64,000 bases of DNA from positions 684,501-748,500 of the forward strand of contig OY987246.1 of the NCBI GenBank assembly GCA_963920765.1. The letters are read 5' to 3'. The notes under the pieces are model-generated. The model was not told where the DNA came from, made no database searches, and saw only the letters and a program-made list of their open reading frames with translations. A program made the translations under genes and the position numbers. The DNA is from Ulota crispa (lineage: Eukaryota > Streptophyta > Bryopsida > Orthotrichales > Orthotrichaceae). How positions within the stretch are numbered: position 1 is the stretch's first letter; each line of letters starts with the position of its first letter. Of this stretch, positions 46,919 through 59,209 are shown one piece after another.

Positions 46919-48869
46919 TAAGAGAGGTCACACTCCATAGGCCCAGGAGTACAAGTTCTTCTCATAGTTTGCAAAAGGCACACCAAGCTGCTACCAAATT
47001 CGACATCCATCTGCCATAAGACTTATTGTGAGACAAGGATTTCAAATGGCAAATTATAAGGATCGTTATCAAAAGCTAAACATCCACAGTAAACCATAAT
47101 CCAAACTCCTAGATGCAACGATAAGACTTAACTACTTCACGTTTCCAAGACACTCATCAATTTCATGAGATTGCCCATTCAAGGTTTGTTGGATGGTCAA
47201 CTTTTATTTACCAAATTGCTGCCACTAAAGATACGTCCAACAAAAAAACGTCAACAAGGTTAGAACACCTTACACAATCACACAAGAAAACATACTGCAA
47301 AAACTTGTCAATAGAAATCAGTACAACCAGTACCTTTGCTCACATGCGAAAAAGCGACGTGTGCCTACGGTTAAGGTCAAACTGACCAATTTCAATGACA
47401 CAATTGCCATGAGAAAGAAAAATGCGGAAGGTAAAAGACCAGCTTTATCTAGTAAAATTAGACAGCTACATAACAAAGTCTTCCTATTACGCTATACAGC
47501 CCCACCACAGCAATTGCATTCTATGTGGTGCAAATGTGACATACTTAGTGATTCGTACATTACCACTATCTAATCCCACTCACCAAGTCATCCTCCTTTG
47601 CACCAACCCATCTCCGTTCAGCACACTACGCTTGTTCACATTGTTGGTAAAGCTTCTGCCCCCACTCAACATGTCCACTCCAAAACCTACTCATAACCAA
47701 TACAATCAGCTGCTCAAGTACAAAACAGAAGATTCAAGTATATTTCATACACAGCACGCCCTCAGCTAATTCATCATTTCAAAACCTTAGCTGCAGTACA
47801 CCTTCCCCCAATAGGAGCTTCATTCTTGAGTGAATTATGTAGAATTTACGATTAATTACCATCTATCCCAAAAACAAAGACTATACAACACGTTGCGATG
47901 TATATTGCTAGTCACTGCAAAATGCGGCACATACTTCACTCCTTGCATTTACGATTTTTTTAAATATCCAAAGCACCATACGTTGCAGCGCACATTCTGT
48001 AATTATAAGGGAAACACTCTTCTGATTTGTTGCACATATTTGTGTGAAAAGCAAAAAGGACGAGGAAGACTGAGAGGAACTAACCTCCCTGAGAGCTCGC
48101 AACATTCACGAGCAGGCAATCGTCCACGAAACCAGGTTGCTGATAACGATTCGTTTGCAGGGCCGAGAGAATGAGCACATTCCTCTTACTGCCTTAAAAG
48201 CCATCCACCTTTTTCATCTCCATTTGTAAAGCTTCATGCACAGCTTGGAGATCCAAAGCTTCAAGATGCTGATCTTGTGTACAAGAAGACGTTACTTGCA
48301 GTGACAACAGAGATTGCTGAAATCTGTTACTTACTTCAGGTCCAAGGATTTTAGAAATAGGGTTTGCTAGGATTTTGATGGGTTCGCGTGTGCAGTCAAC
48401 CGGTGTTGAAGAGCTTGCCAAAATATTTCTCACGCTCAGATCCATAAGCTTCGCAGAGAAAGTCTTGCAAAGCGAAAGCTCAAAATAAGTTTGGCTCAAA
48501 TGATGTGCAGGAAGTTCAGCAACGCACCCGCTGATCACGTTGTACACAACCGATTTCTAAATAACGCGAAACCAACAGAACAGAGTGCGAGTTGATAGGA
48601 AATGCACATGCAATATCATATTCCAATCTCATTTCAACTTCCTCCCCGTAGAATCTTCGTTGAATCTCCAAATACGGGATTTTCACAACTGATTTGCTGC
48701 TGGAGTCCTCTCTCTGATCTCAAAGATTGATTTCTCACCGCCACCTTGAATCCCCGTACATGCTAGTTAAACTTGGTGTGGCTACTCCGAGACCCAAATT
48801 TAACTGGCCTCTGTCATTCCCCAAACAGATAAATTGAAATCCAATGAATTCACAGAGAAATTCACTTTG
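46919..48869 (-). other. Unique region with unassigned coding-like pieces on the minus strand
   Basis: The region differs from the repeats around it. On the minus strand an open frame of 67 codons (48719-48516, including IQRRFYGEEVEMRLEYDIA) overlaps another of 117 codons (48547-48194, including LSVRNILASSSTPVD) in a different frame. A strong GAA|GTAAGT donor lies within the second. Further down, AAAAAG|GTGGAT and TTATCAG|CAACC would join in frame to a block reading PGFVDDCLLVNVASSQG before a GGGAG|GTTAGT donor near 48084. This looks like a multi-exon gene or its decayed remains. I do not recognise a family and cannot define a complete model. Confidence 0.35.
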
Positions 48870-49124
48870 AACACCATATTATGTAATCTGGGAAAAAGGG
48901 AGGTAACATTTGTACTCCACCTTAAACCCAAAAAGTTACCTTAAATCAAATTTGAAGGTATCAGATTCAGTCTAAGCCACTAAGATTTTTTCCCTCTCAA
49001 ATTCCTCCTCTTAGATGAGGGCACATGTACCAAAAAAACACTAGAGTTTGGTTTTGGGTGATCATCTAGAACCTTCAAAAGTCCCAAAAATTACCCTTTT
49101 TCTCAGATTACATAATGTGGTGTT
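48870..49124. mobile_element. MITE family E, copy 2 (255 bp)
   Basis: Terminal repeats AACACCATATTATGTAATCT and its near-exact complement at 49105-49124 extend about 30 bases. TTTG flanks both sides (48866-48869 and 49125-49128), again a 4-bp duplication. The interior matches 58234 in the same orientation and 17009 inverted. Confidence 0.85.
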
Positions 49125-50416
49125 TTTGACAATTGATGACGCCACTGTTACTTATTTACTTCCAAAACTGAGCTATGACAGCAAGGGTAACAACATTAAC
49201 TGATCCAACATATCATACCACCGATTGAAACACGTACGCATGAAACACTCAAGAAGTTCTGCAAAATCAATGCAATATTTCTCCACCTCCAACATATTAG
49301 CAATTTTGTTGACTTGGGGGTATTTCATTAAAATTGCGCAAGTACTTACGAGGGAAAGCAAATAACGCTACAATTTTGGAAGGCGGGAAGGAGTGTTGGA
49401 GTGAAAGTTATAACTAGACGGTGCATGCTTATAACATGGCTTGTATATCTTGTACTTCAAACCATCGCTTGACCATCTTCTTTTTGCACTTTTTATCCCA
49501 ATGTGAAAGTGGCACCAAAATCCGGCCATTTTAACAAAATTGGAATTAAGCCAAGGTAACCCAAGCAAAACATCTACCAAAAGGGAGCCTCATGTAACAC
49601 ATTGGAGAATGCTCATCAAAAATATCATAAACAAAAGATCTATTCTACAATAATTGTAGACTGTTGAACAGTAGGACATCTACATTAGGGCTTGGATTTT
49701 ACAATATGTATCGATTGCCTTTGTTCTTTTCTAATTTTGAAATATACAGCTATGCTAATAGTTTTTTTGGATTTCCCCTATATTTCCAGGAATTTGATTG
49801 AGTAAAAGTAAAACTGAAAACTTATTGCTCCTTGACAATGAGTCAAGGCTGTCAAAGAAAATTGGCTGCGTTACGAATCAACCTTTCGTAGCATACATTG
49901 CTGTCAATGCTGTGCTGCCACTAAGCTGAATAATAGAAGATCAAAGATCTAGGATAACTATCCAAATTCTGGACCTTAACATGATCGTACATTCTTATAT
50001 TAAGTTTCCTGTCAGAGGGGATTTACGTTGCTCATGGCTCTAGGTACGCTTCTAGCTTGATGAATTGCAGTAATCGCCAAAATCGTTGAAATGACGAAAA
50101 ATCTAGATTACCCTCCTAGAGGTCTGGCACGTCTGATTCACACGCAGTTTTAAGAGCTTGTATGCACTTTAAAAGACACCTTTTCGTGTTCTAAAGCTAC
50201 ATGTCATTAAAATGAATTGAACAGTTCTCGTGTCCTTGGGATTTTTGAACGAGTGACGTTCCGTGTTTGCTGTAAAATCAAGTGTTTTTCATGTCGTGGC
50301 ACTATTTGCTTTATAAGTGATCAACATATCCTCAGCTGATCAATGCATCCATGCCTGCGAGACGTATCTTATTGCTTCAGAACACTCGTTTATTTTTAAT
50401 GTACAACTCGATCTAA
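49125..50416. other. Spacer upstream of the DUF674-like piece
   Basis: Mostly unique, moderately AT-rich sequence. No convincing frame or element termini were seen. It may include promoter or leader sequence of the former DUF674-type gene. Confidence 0.35.
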
Positions 50417-50439
50417 GTGACCGATGTAACTTTAGTCGG

Positions 50440-50716
50440 CAGCAAGAAGAAGCTTTTGGTATTTCAAACGCAGTGTGAATTAATACCACAAGCTCTTGAG
50501 GAGAACTTGGAAAATGTTTCGGAAAAGGCTGCCTCCTGCACTCTGGAAGAAACACTGGCGAGTATGAAATTGCACATCGTATCCTTCAAAGCAAGCATAT
50601 TCAGGAGCAAATGGTCGAGGCAAATGCTGTACTTGGAGGCTGGCAAGGACTTTGTAGCTTCTCAGCTTCGATCTTAATTCTGTCCATAGGCACCATCATC
50701 CACATGCTCTCCACAG
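50440..50716 (+). pseudogene. DUF674-type gene, N-terminal piece with frameshift
   Basis: The frame ending at 50677 contains RQMLYLEAGKDFV, matching the EAGKDFVDFLFSLL start of the plant DUF674 domain. That frame then runs into a stop, while the -1 frame continues with SFSASILILSIGTIIHMLST (residues from about 50656 to 50715), matching the LxLPxGTxxRLL part of the same domain. The shift of frame within the motif indicates a broken gene. An ACAG|GTGCAA donor-like site ends the piece. DUF674 proteins are plant-specific and of unknown function. The matching C-terminal piece lies on the same strand at 57187-57660. Confidence 0.55.
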
Positions 50717-50719
50717 GTG

Positions 50720-53700
50720 CAAAATCTCACTTCTCATCTTGAAACAAGCTTCAATCTCCTTGCTCCATATAAAACCACTGTTTTAGTACAATGTGAGCTC
50801 CAAGGTTAGCACCTTGGAAGAAAAACTCAATTTTTATTTTTATTTTGCAATTTTTGTAAGAAAAAACAAAAAAGACTTAAAAATTAGTTAAAGCTAAATT
50901 TAAAAATAGTTAGATGTACATAGATATGTCGTATACTTTTTACTACCTATTTCCTATTTTATGTAAATTAAAAGTAGTTAAAAATGATAAAATTATAAAT
51001 AGCAAGATAGGGATAGAGCCAATTTTAAATCAACCACAATTAAAAGAAATTGAATTAAAAATAGAAGTTTGCCTAAATGTTGTGAACCCCATGGGAGGTT
51101 TTACAAAAATTTCAAAAATTTTCGATTGTTAGATCGCTCTCATCAGACAGTCAACCGCTAGAATTAAAGACGGAATATTCCTAAAAAGTTCCCAATTAAC
51201 AGTGAAATCCCACAAAAATTTAAAATAAGTTATTTTGTTTTAATAAGACACTCCAACAAATTTGGAGGCGTTCCAAATGCGGGAACTACCTCAATAGACG
51301 ACTTTAAACTACTTCAGCAATTCTGCATGCAGAAAATGCTGCGATTCCAGACAATTTTGAGGTCTAAATTTGGCAACAGAAGAATAATTTCCGACTTTTG
51401 CAAACCTTTTGAATAAGTTGATGAAGTTAAAATTTTAGAAAAAAAAGTAAATTCTAAAATTTGAAATTTTACTTTTCATATTTTGACTATTTAAAAAAAA
51501 ATTTAATTTTAATTATCGGAATTAAAAGTTTTTGGTATCTAATTCAACTATTTTTGGCATTCTAAAGCCAATGACACCATCCATTTATGATTTGGAGCTT
51601 TTCTCCAAAAGTTAGTTTGTAGCTTCAAATTATTATTATTATAAAGTTCAAGAATTGGAGAGAAATGAAGTGACAAGGCTAATGACCATCCATAGATGGA
51701 TGAAAGATTCTTGGATGGATGAAATATCTTTGGATTGGTTAGTACATAGTACTTCCATTCTCCTACCTTTTGACCTCTTTGTTTCATTTGTTTAGTTTAC
51801 AATTTGAAGATGTTGATTTTCTTTGTATTTTGGTGTCCATGTGGTATTTTTTTATTTCTTTTTATGAGTTTTGCTCTTAGAAGGATTATGGAGTTTCTTT
51901 TAAGTTATTAATATAGGATTTAAAGTCAATTTTTTGCTTATTTCTTTTGGAATGTTTTGTGAAGCAATTAAGTTCTATAAGTGTTGATTTAGCGTTATTT
52001 TGGTTTCAAATACTAACAACTAGGAAGCTTTTGGCTGAGACCTGACGATGCCGTTGGCCAAGAGCTTCTAGAGTCCTTGTCATAGTCTTTTAGTATTTAT
52101 TGATTAATGTTGAGAAAAAAGTGGTGTTATCAAACTAATTTTGTATGCAATTAGTTACTAATTCTTTCATTTTAGTGTATCTTGGTTTGAATTATTACTA
52201 ACAATGAGGGAATCTTTGACAAAATTTCTATAGAATTAAATGTGTAGTTTTAAAAAGTGAATTTTCTCTTTGAAGTCATTTGAGTGAGAATTAGAGTTTT
52301 TTGGAGCACTTGAGTGGAATTAAAAGATGATGATCTTTTGGCAAAATTTTATTAGAATTAGACAAATTAATAGTAAGAGAGAACCTTTGACATTTGAAAG
52401 CACTTAAGTTATAGTAGTATATTCAAAAGCATGTGAGCTTATAGTTGTGTGACCAAAATAATTGAGAGTTTGAAAGAGTGAGTATACCAAAAGCATTCTT
52501 GTTTTAGCCTCAAAAACATTCTATTCTAAAAGCATTTTATTCTAAAAGCATTCAGCAGAGCATGATGTATTAAACTCGGAAGAGCGACGGGCAGTGTAAT
52601 TTTCATTTTCTTACATTTTAACGATTTGCTTTGTAATTGCACCAATACACCTATTAAGAGGTTCTGCTTAAAATTAGAGTGTTAAAATGAAGCAAATCAA
52701 TATGTAGTATAAAAAGGGGCAAATAACACAATTGATTATATAACTACCATTAGTAAAGGCAATTAGTTAAGGCTAATTAGTAGCTAACTATAAAGTAAGA
52801 CAAATAGGCAAGGAAGTTAAGGAGGCTAGTTTATAAAGTAAGACAAGTATGCAAGAAAGTTAAGGAGGTTAGTTAACTACCTAAGGCAAGTAGCCTATAT
52901 AACTAAGCTCTCGTCCTTTGTCAATTTGAGCTTGTCAAGTATACATGTCTCCTTGTCAATTTGTTTTTGATTGGCAATATATTTCTTTACATGTAAGACC
53001 AGTGAAGGGCATTGTTTCATCTATTTTTCTTTTTTCTTTTTTTTATGTGTGTGTTATGATTGGAATCAAAAGTTGTTGAAGTGTTATGTCTTGAAGTTAT
53101 GAATGAGATTGAAATTGAGAATGTGTCTAATTGAATATAAATTAGAGTTTTTATCCAAGAATGACAAAGAGATCCAGAGTATGAGTATATTTGTACATGT
53201 CTAGTGAGGGACAAGTTAACAGAGTGTAACAGAGAGAGAAAATCCAACAAGTTGGTGTGTGAAGATTAAGCAACTTGAAGAACAAGGACTAATCAGCTGT
53301 GAACAAAAATCTAGTGAATGATGCAACATGACAGAGACCAGTTGTCAAAATGAAGCCAGAAAGGCAGAGGCAAATTGATGGGTCACTACAAGAGTAAATA
53401 ACTGATTGATTAAAATTAGAAGAATAATTTTAAAAAATAGATGAACTTTTGTTTACCAAGAAGGCATGACTAATTGATAAGGTTAATAGACTGTGAGCAA
53501 GTCACAGATTGTGATTATTTTATTTGAAAATATTAAGAGTCAAAAATCCGTAAGTCCCGAAAAGCAGAGATTGATTAAATGGCCAGATGTAATTTGTCAA
53601 AAATAGTCTTATATTGAAGTCCAATTAATTAAAAGAACTCTATTAAAATTAGTCAATGATCAATTTGACAAATAAATGAGTTTAATTTTAAGAGTGAGTT

Positions 53701-54933
53701 TAGAGAATATAGACCACATCTTAATTAATCAATGATAAAACTAGTGATTGGTGAAGTTTAAGTGAGTAAAAATAAGTTTACAAAGAAGGTTAAAGAGAAT
53801 ATTAAGTCTTAAATTATAAACAGAAGGAATCTGTTACTTGACAAATTGATCAAGCATTTAGCTATGTCTCCTTGTGGTATGACAATTTGAATTAATTACC
53901 CAAGTCGGTTAATGGAAACATGTTTTGCTTGGTTTGTCTTGCTCAAGGTCAAATTGATTAATTTACTATGAGAAGCCGTGAAAGGATTATTGGTCTAATT
54001 GATAAATTGTTGTGTAAGAGTCGACTTGAGATATTTTAAGACTATGAGTTTAATTGATAAGAAGAAGGAATTATTCAAGGTTCGACTAACCAATAATGAT
54101 TGCCTATCATTGATAAATTGTGAGTACAACTACAATTAGCTGAGAGTGACACAAAGAAGGACTAATAGTAAAGTCTATCCCTTGGTTTGTTTCAATGTGA
54201 TATCACGTGACTAATTGTTATACTGATGTTGATTAGTATAGGCTACTGGACAAATTGAAATACAGAATTAGAAATCATCTACAACAATTTGACTCATTCC
54301 TTTTAACTGATGCTTTACATGACAATTCCACCACTGATGACAAGTAGATAGAGATTTTATCCTAACTCGTGGTTTGGCCAAATTGACTGGTGGACTCCAT
54401 CCATGGAGCAGGAGAAAGAAAGCTATATGTCTTTATGATGGAGCGGTTGCCCAGGAAGGGACAAATTGACCACTTAACCCTCTCCACCGAGCAGCTTATT
54501 TGACCTTAGCTGACATATGTTAACTAGTTGTTGTTCCTTTATTAGGATAAATATTGACAAATGAGCAAGGGACTACAAATAAAAGGATAAGATAAAATGA
54601 AACTTGTCTATGGTTGTTTGTAAATGTTGCATTGCATTCATTGCATTCTCACAAATCATGCATTTGACAATTTGACACAACCAATGAAAATTTGACATTA
54701 GGCCCCCTAGACACTAGTTTAAGACTAGGACAGCACTCATAAACATATGCATCCATGGGTTTGGATGAACTACTAGATTAAGCTAAGTTTGACTCCACCC
54801 TTTTCCAATCACCCAATCAAAGTAACTTTATTACCTAAAAATGTCAAAGTTAAACTCTTTTCTACAAATAAAGTGACTTTAGATGCAATACGATAGGCTA
54901 TTTGACCTTCCCCAACTAAAAGAACCTCCATTA
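50720..54933. other. AT-rich region with recurrent ACAAATTGA words
   Basis: No gene is seen. From about 52740 a 43- to 50-bp unit around GTAAGACAAATAGGCAAGGA repeats twice (52790-52880). Between about 52919 and 54690 the word GACAAATTGA or its complement, allowing one change, appears well over ten times at irregular spacing. This may be a decayed tandem array or an old element. Confidence 0.4.
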
Positions 54934-55858
54934 ACCCCTAAAGTACCATGGCCTTTATTCTGTCAAAAGACACTCAAAACTGTCACCTCTATGGCAAAGA
55001 ATAAAAAAGTTTGAAAATCAAGCATTTTGCATATCTAACCATAGGATCTTATACTAGATTATTATAAAAATGTGTCGTACAAAACTCAATAACTTTAACC
55101 ACACAGATTGGAAGATATGTGCATTTAAAGTGTAAAAAAGAACTTCTTTTGCACTTTGCTTGACTAGATTTTTTATTTTTGAACATTTTTAACTTAAAAT
55201 TTTTGCACCACAGAGTTTGGGATTCTATTTTTGCATGGTGGGAAGTTGAGTTGGGAATCTTGGGAAATTTTTTTTAAAAGAAAAACTTAATTTTCATTCT
55301 TTAAAAAAACACTAGGTAGAAGAAGGTATGAGATTGAACAAAAACTTAAATTGTTAACAACCCTGGACTGGAATTGAAATGCAATAATCCCAATGGTGGT
55401 ATTGTTCTAGAAAGCAAACTTCACCCTCTCCAACAATTTTTTTTGGAAAAATGTTAGACCTGCATTCAAGAATGAAGTTTACAAGTTATTTTTTCAAAAA
55501 GATGCTTGAGTTGCCCAAAAAACAAGATTGTCCATAACTTTCTCAAAACTAGTCCAAATGGAATGAATCAAAGCTTCAAATGTAGGTAAAGATAAAATCT
55601 ATAAGAAAAGAAAATTAAAATTTTTTTTCAAGTTTTTATAAGAATTTTCTTTGCTGCCCCTAGTTCCCAAATTTGTGCTTATTTGGGCATAACTTTTGCT
55701 CCCTGGCATCAATTGGAATAAAAAATTATATTCCCCAAAAGCTAATGTGATTTTCTATCTTCCAAAAAAGTTTCAAAAAATCAAGATAAAAATTGAAGCT
55801 GTAGGTACCTGCCCGAAATTCCATTTGTCCTCCGAAGGGACAATGGTCCTTTAGGGGT
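54934..55858 (-). mobile_element. TIR element family B, long form, copy 5 (925 bp, inverted)
   Basis: It starts ACCCCTAAAGTACCATGGCC and ends GGTCCTTTAGGGGT, with TA at 54932-54933 and 55859-55860. It is in inverted orientation relative to the copies at 33208 and 45997, and the same interior words appear in complement. It lies between the two DUF674-like pieces. Confidence 0.85.
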
Positions 55859-56000
55859 TAAGGGATTCCTTGGGTTTTTAACCTAGGTGAAATCCTTAAC
55901 TACATGCAGCAAGGCGGCGATCAAGCCAGTAAAGCAGCAATCAAAAGTGGACGACAAATGAAAGATGGACGGCAATTGACGGAAAAAAAGGCCACAAGCG

Positions 56001-56075
56001 CGAGAGTTCAACCTAGGACCTGCTGGTTGGAAGCCGAGCACCCTGGCCAGAGTATCAGGCTAGCAGCCCCGGCAA
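56001..56075 (-). repeat. tRNA-like head, probable SINE
   Basis: Read on the minus strand, TACTCTGGCCAGGGTGCTCG resembles a tRNA A box and D arm. CTTCCAACCAGCAGGTC resembles an anticodon arm, and TAGGTTGAACTC resembles a B box lacking one base. The order and spacing match a tRNA but the arms do not pair well enough for a functional gene. A tRNA-derived SINE is the best reading; its 3' end was not identified. The open frame 55904-56314 on the plus strand crosses it and is spurious. Confidence 0.45.
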
Positions 56076-56398
56076 CTCCAACTGCTGTACAAGGAGGACA
56101 CTACAATAATGTATTTATACACCGGCTCTTTTTAGTTTTTTCCCCCAATAGCGGGAGCCGCACAACTGCAGGCCTTGACAACCAAGCATGGGACGTGACG
56201 GGCAACAACAACGACTGCAAAGAAAAAGAGACCCGAACCTGCAGCCACTCAACATCAAAGGCTAGAGTGTATAAGTCCAGCAGCCCAAGGAGCTTCATCC
56301 AAGTCCAAACCTAGAGGCCAAAGTTGTTAACAATCCAATGTTAATTTTACTTAAGGATTACTAATCCAAGTTAATTAGTTTTCCTTATAAAAAACTAA

Positions 56399-56435
56399 AA
56401 AATTAAAAATTAAAAATAAATAAATAAATAAATGA
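56399..56435. repeat. AAAT-type microsatellite
   Basis: Short A-rich units pass from AAAATT-like to AAAT-like repeats ending in AAATGAATG. It is ordinary low-complexity DNA in the spacer between the two DUF674-like pieces. Confidence 0.8.
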
Positions 56436-57186
56436 ATGACAAAGAAAAAAATGAGTTTGCCTTTTAGTGTTGATTTGATTTGATTCAATTTGATTATGGA
56501 GCCCGGGATGACGCATGGCTTACGGAGGTAGAAGAGATGAAGATATGACCCTCCATCTTTTATTTTAGACTGAAATTATGATGCTTGAGTTTTATTTTGT
56601 TTTACATTTAATTTGGTAAAAAAACCTAATTATCTAGGAAAAGTTTTTAGACATAGAAATTGAAGTTTGTTCATTGTTTGGAAGGTAGTAGTTGGAACTA
56701 ACACATTTCACCCAATTTTTTTTCAAGTTTTTTCCTATTTTGCTTTTCAACCCGGTTGTGTTTACTTTTTCCTCATGGGTGGAGGAAAAAACGCTCACAT
56801 ACAACTTCCCTAATAAAAAATCATTAAGAATATCTCCATTACACATTCTCCAAGGGGCTTATCACTTTAGGCAGTCGGATAATATACCAATATTAATTAT
56901 GGTGAAATTGCCTTCATTTCATTTCATCAAGTTGCAAGTCATTGGAAACAGTTCATTCCTTTGCATGTTAGATCTTAATGGTTTTTGATGAGCTAGTGCG
57001 TTAGGTGCAATGATTAAAACTGTACTAAATCTATGAAGTTACACTAGCTTACTAACCTTGGATGTTGCTGAGATATAACTTGTGTCTACAGTCGTATAAT
57101 TCTGTGCTTCTCATGAAATGAAATGGGATCTTATGAGCAAGCATACTTGTGAAGCTTCCTTGTAGTGGAATCTGGAGTGCAATTAA

Positions 57187-57660
57187 GAACGTGCAGATTT
57201 CTCTAATGTTAATTCGCAAGAGGTTAAAAAAATTCTTGTACAACATAGGCCTGCATCCATCAATTGCTCTAGTCGGTCTTCTGCTCTGCCATTGCAACTG
57301 GCCCGAGAAACGGCACGCATATTACGGAATATGCAGCAAAAGCAAGGTCTCTTTAGATTTTATTACAAATGCAACTCCTGCACTCGTCTCTAGCTCAACT
57401 TGAAGAGAACTAGATGTACACCTTACTTCTCCAGCGGCATAAGGGATTGCACTTTCACTGAGAGTCCATATTATACTTTTGTGGATGAGCCTGATCCCAA
57501 CACCTTCGGGTTTGTAAATGATAACACCACCTTTATCATCAGCAACAATCTGCAGATCATGCCCTTGACGACAAACAAAAGTGTTTGTGTACTTACCAGG
57601 CTAAAGGTTGCATCACTACCTGACCGTGCGTGTACTGACATTACCATCAGCGTGACTTAG
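57187..57660 (+). pseudogene. DUF674-type gene, C-terminal piece with in-frame stop
   Basis: A single frame runs from 57187 to the TAG at 57658-57660 and is interrupted only by a TAG at 57391-57393. Upstream of that stop, EVKKILVQHRPASINCSS followed by FRFYYKCNSC fits the middle of DUF674 proteins (a short leucine-rich stretch, then a CxxC pair). Downstream, TFVDEPDPNTFGF and FIISNNLQIMPLTTNKSVC fit the C-terminal part (MVTDDLxVTPxS-like), then VLTRLKV. The stop could be removed only by an unusually short intron that would also delete the CxxC. I read this as the decayed 3' part of the gene begun at 50440. Confidence 0.55.
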
Positions 57661-58233
57661 GTAATGAGTTTTAATATCTCCACAAGTGCAGCATGTCGGT
57701 AGTTTTTGCAATCATATTTACCATAAGCAATATTTTTTTCAAAGCTATAATCCATGTATATCACTGCTAGTCAAGTAGCAGTATTCAAAATCCTTCAAGA
57801 ATAGCCAAAGCATGGCCTAAACCTATAAATCCAAAATCTTTACCGATTCCAGATTATGGATTGAAAATAGACCTTCTAGATGTACGTTAAGCCCATGAAT
57901 GCGGCCAATTTAACGAGATGGACGTTTTAGGTTGTTAGTACCAAAGAAAATGCTGGTACTTTTGTCTGTTTTTGTTGTTTAACAATGCTAAAATTTATTC
58001 ATGGTTAGAGAGCTGAATATATTTTTTGGTGTTTTTATGCTTCTTTCAGATTCTACAACTAATCCATTCAGTTCTGACTTCAAACACTTGCCTCATTGAC
58101 GTCTTTGTTAAAAAGGTAAGTGAATCGCTATAAGACAATTGTCAAATGCAATGATGTTGCAAATATGGTAATGCTGAAAATACAAAAATTTGCACAGCTG
58201 TCCATTAATAATTACAGATATGATAATGTGTAG

Positions 58234-58491
58234 AACACCATATTTGTTAAATTGGGAAAAATGGAGGTACCATTTTGTACTCCACCTTAAACCCAAGAAG
58301 TTACCTTAAACCAGATTCAAAGGTATCAGATTCAGTCTGAGCCACTAAGATTTTTCCCCTCGCAAATTCTTCCTCTTAGGTGAAGGCATGTGTACCAAAA
58401 AAAATGCTGCGAGCTCGATTTTAGGTGATCACCTAAAACCTTTAGAAGTCCCAAAATGTACTCTTTTTCCCAATTTAGAAAATATGGTGTT
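58234..58491. mobile_element. MITE family E, copy 3 (258 bp)
   Basis: Termini AACACCATATTTGTTAAATT and AATTTAGAAAATATGGTGTT are imperfect inverted repeats, and the interior matches 48870-49124. No clean 4-bp duplication is visible; the right flank is six bases from the next element. Confidence 0.8.
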
Positions 58492-58497
58492 GGGTAG

Positions 58498-59209
58498 TTG
58501 CAAGAAACACTTCACTATTTTGTCTCAAACACCTTGAAAACTGGTAGTATTAGGTAGTACTATGAGCTTTTGAATTTTTTTATAAAACAAAATAAAATAT
58601 GGACAATTTGTAAAGCACTTAAAACAGCATACTCATGAAAATTCAAACCTAGAAAAATTGTATTCTAAAAGTTATGAACAAAAATAGAAGAACAAAAATT
58701 ACCTACAAAAAGACAGTTTCTTTTTTGCTTTTTAGAAAATAGTAAAAAAATTCAAAAAAAGGCCATTTTTGATCTCTTTGAGTAGCTTCACCTGATGCAA
58801 GTGGTTTTTGTAGGAAATTTTTTTATTTCACCAATCATTTGAGAAAGGATGCCCACTTTGAGGGTGTGTGCATGGCATGGAATTTAGAATTTTATGAAAC
58901 CCTTCTATATATCCATGTAATGCTCTATGATGAACAACTTCCCTGATTTGTGGCATGAGAATCACTTTCTTGAATCCAGAATAGTACTAAAAACTCCCAA
59001 AATGGCCAAGGTAGACACCTCTTTGGGGGCTATTCAAAAATAGTAAAATAACTTTAAAAAAACCACAAAAGTTATGGAAGGTCTATAACTATGACATGTA
59101 CCTTCTTCTAAAATTTCAGCTCAAAAAAACTTGCCATGCAAAAGTTACAAGCCAAAATGCACCCGCGGGAGGTGAAGGGGACAAGAAATTGTACAAGTGT
59201 TTCTTGCAA
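58498..59209. mobile_element. TIR element family F, copy 2 (712 bp, inverted)
   Basis: Termini TTGCAAGAAACACTT and AAGTGTTTCTTGCAA are perfect 15-bp inverted repeats. The interior is an inverted, diverged copy of 13652-14369 (for example AAAGCACTTAAAACAGCATA). It is non-coding and starts six bases after a family E element. Confidence 0.75.

Noticed and set aside
55904-56314. 136-codon open frame on the plus strand
   Set aside because: It runs antisense across a tRNA-like/SINE segment, has low-complexity composition and lacks any domain.
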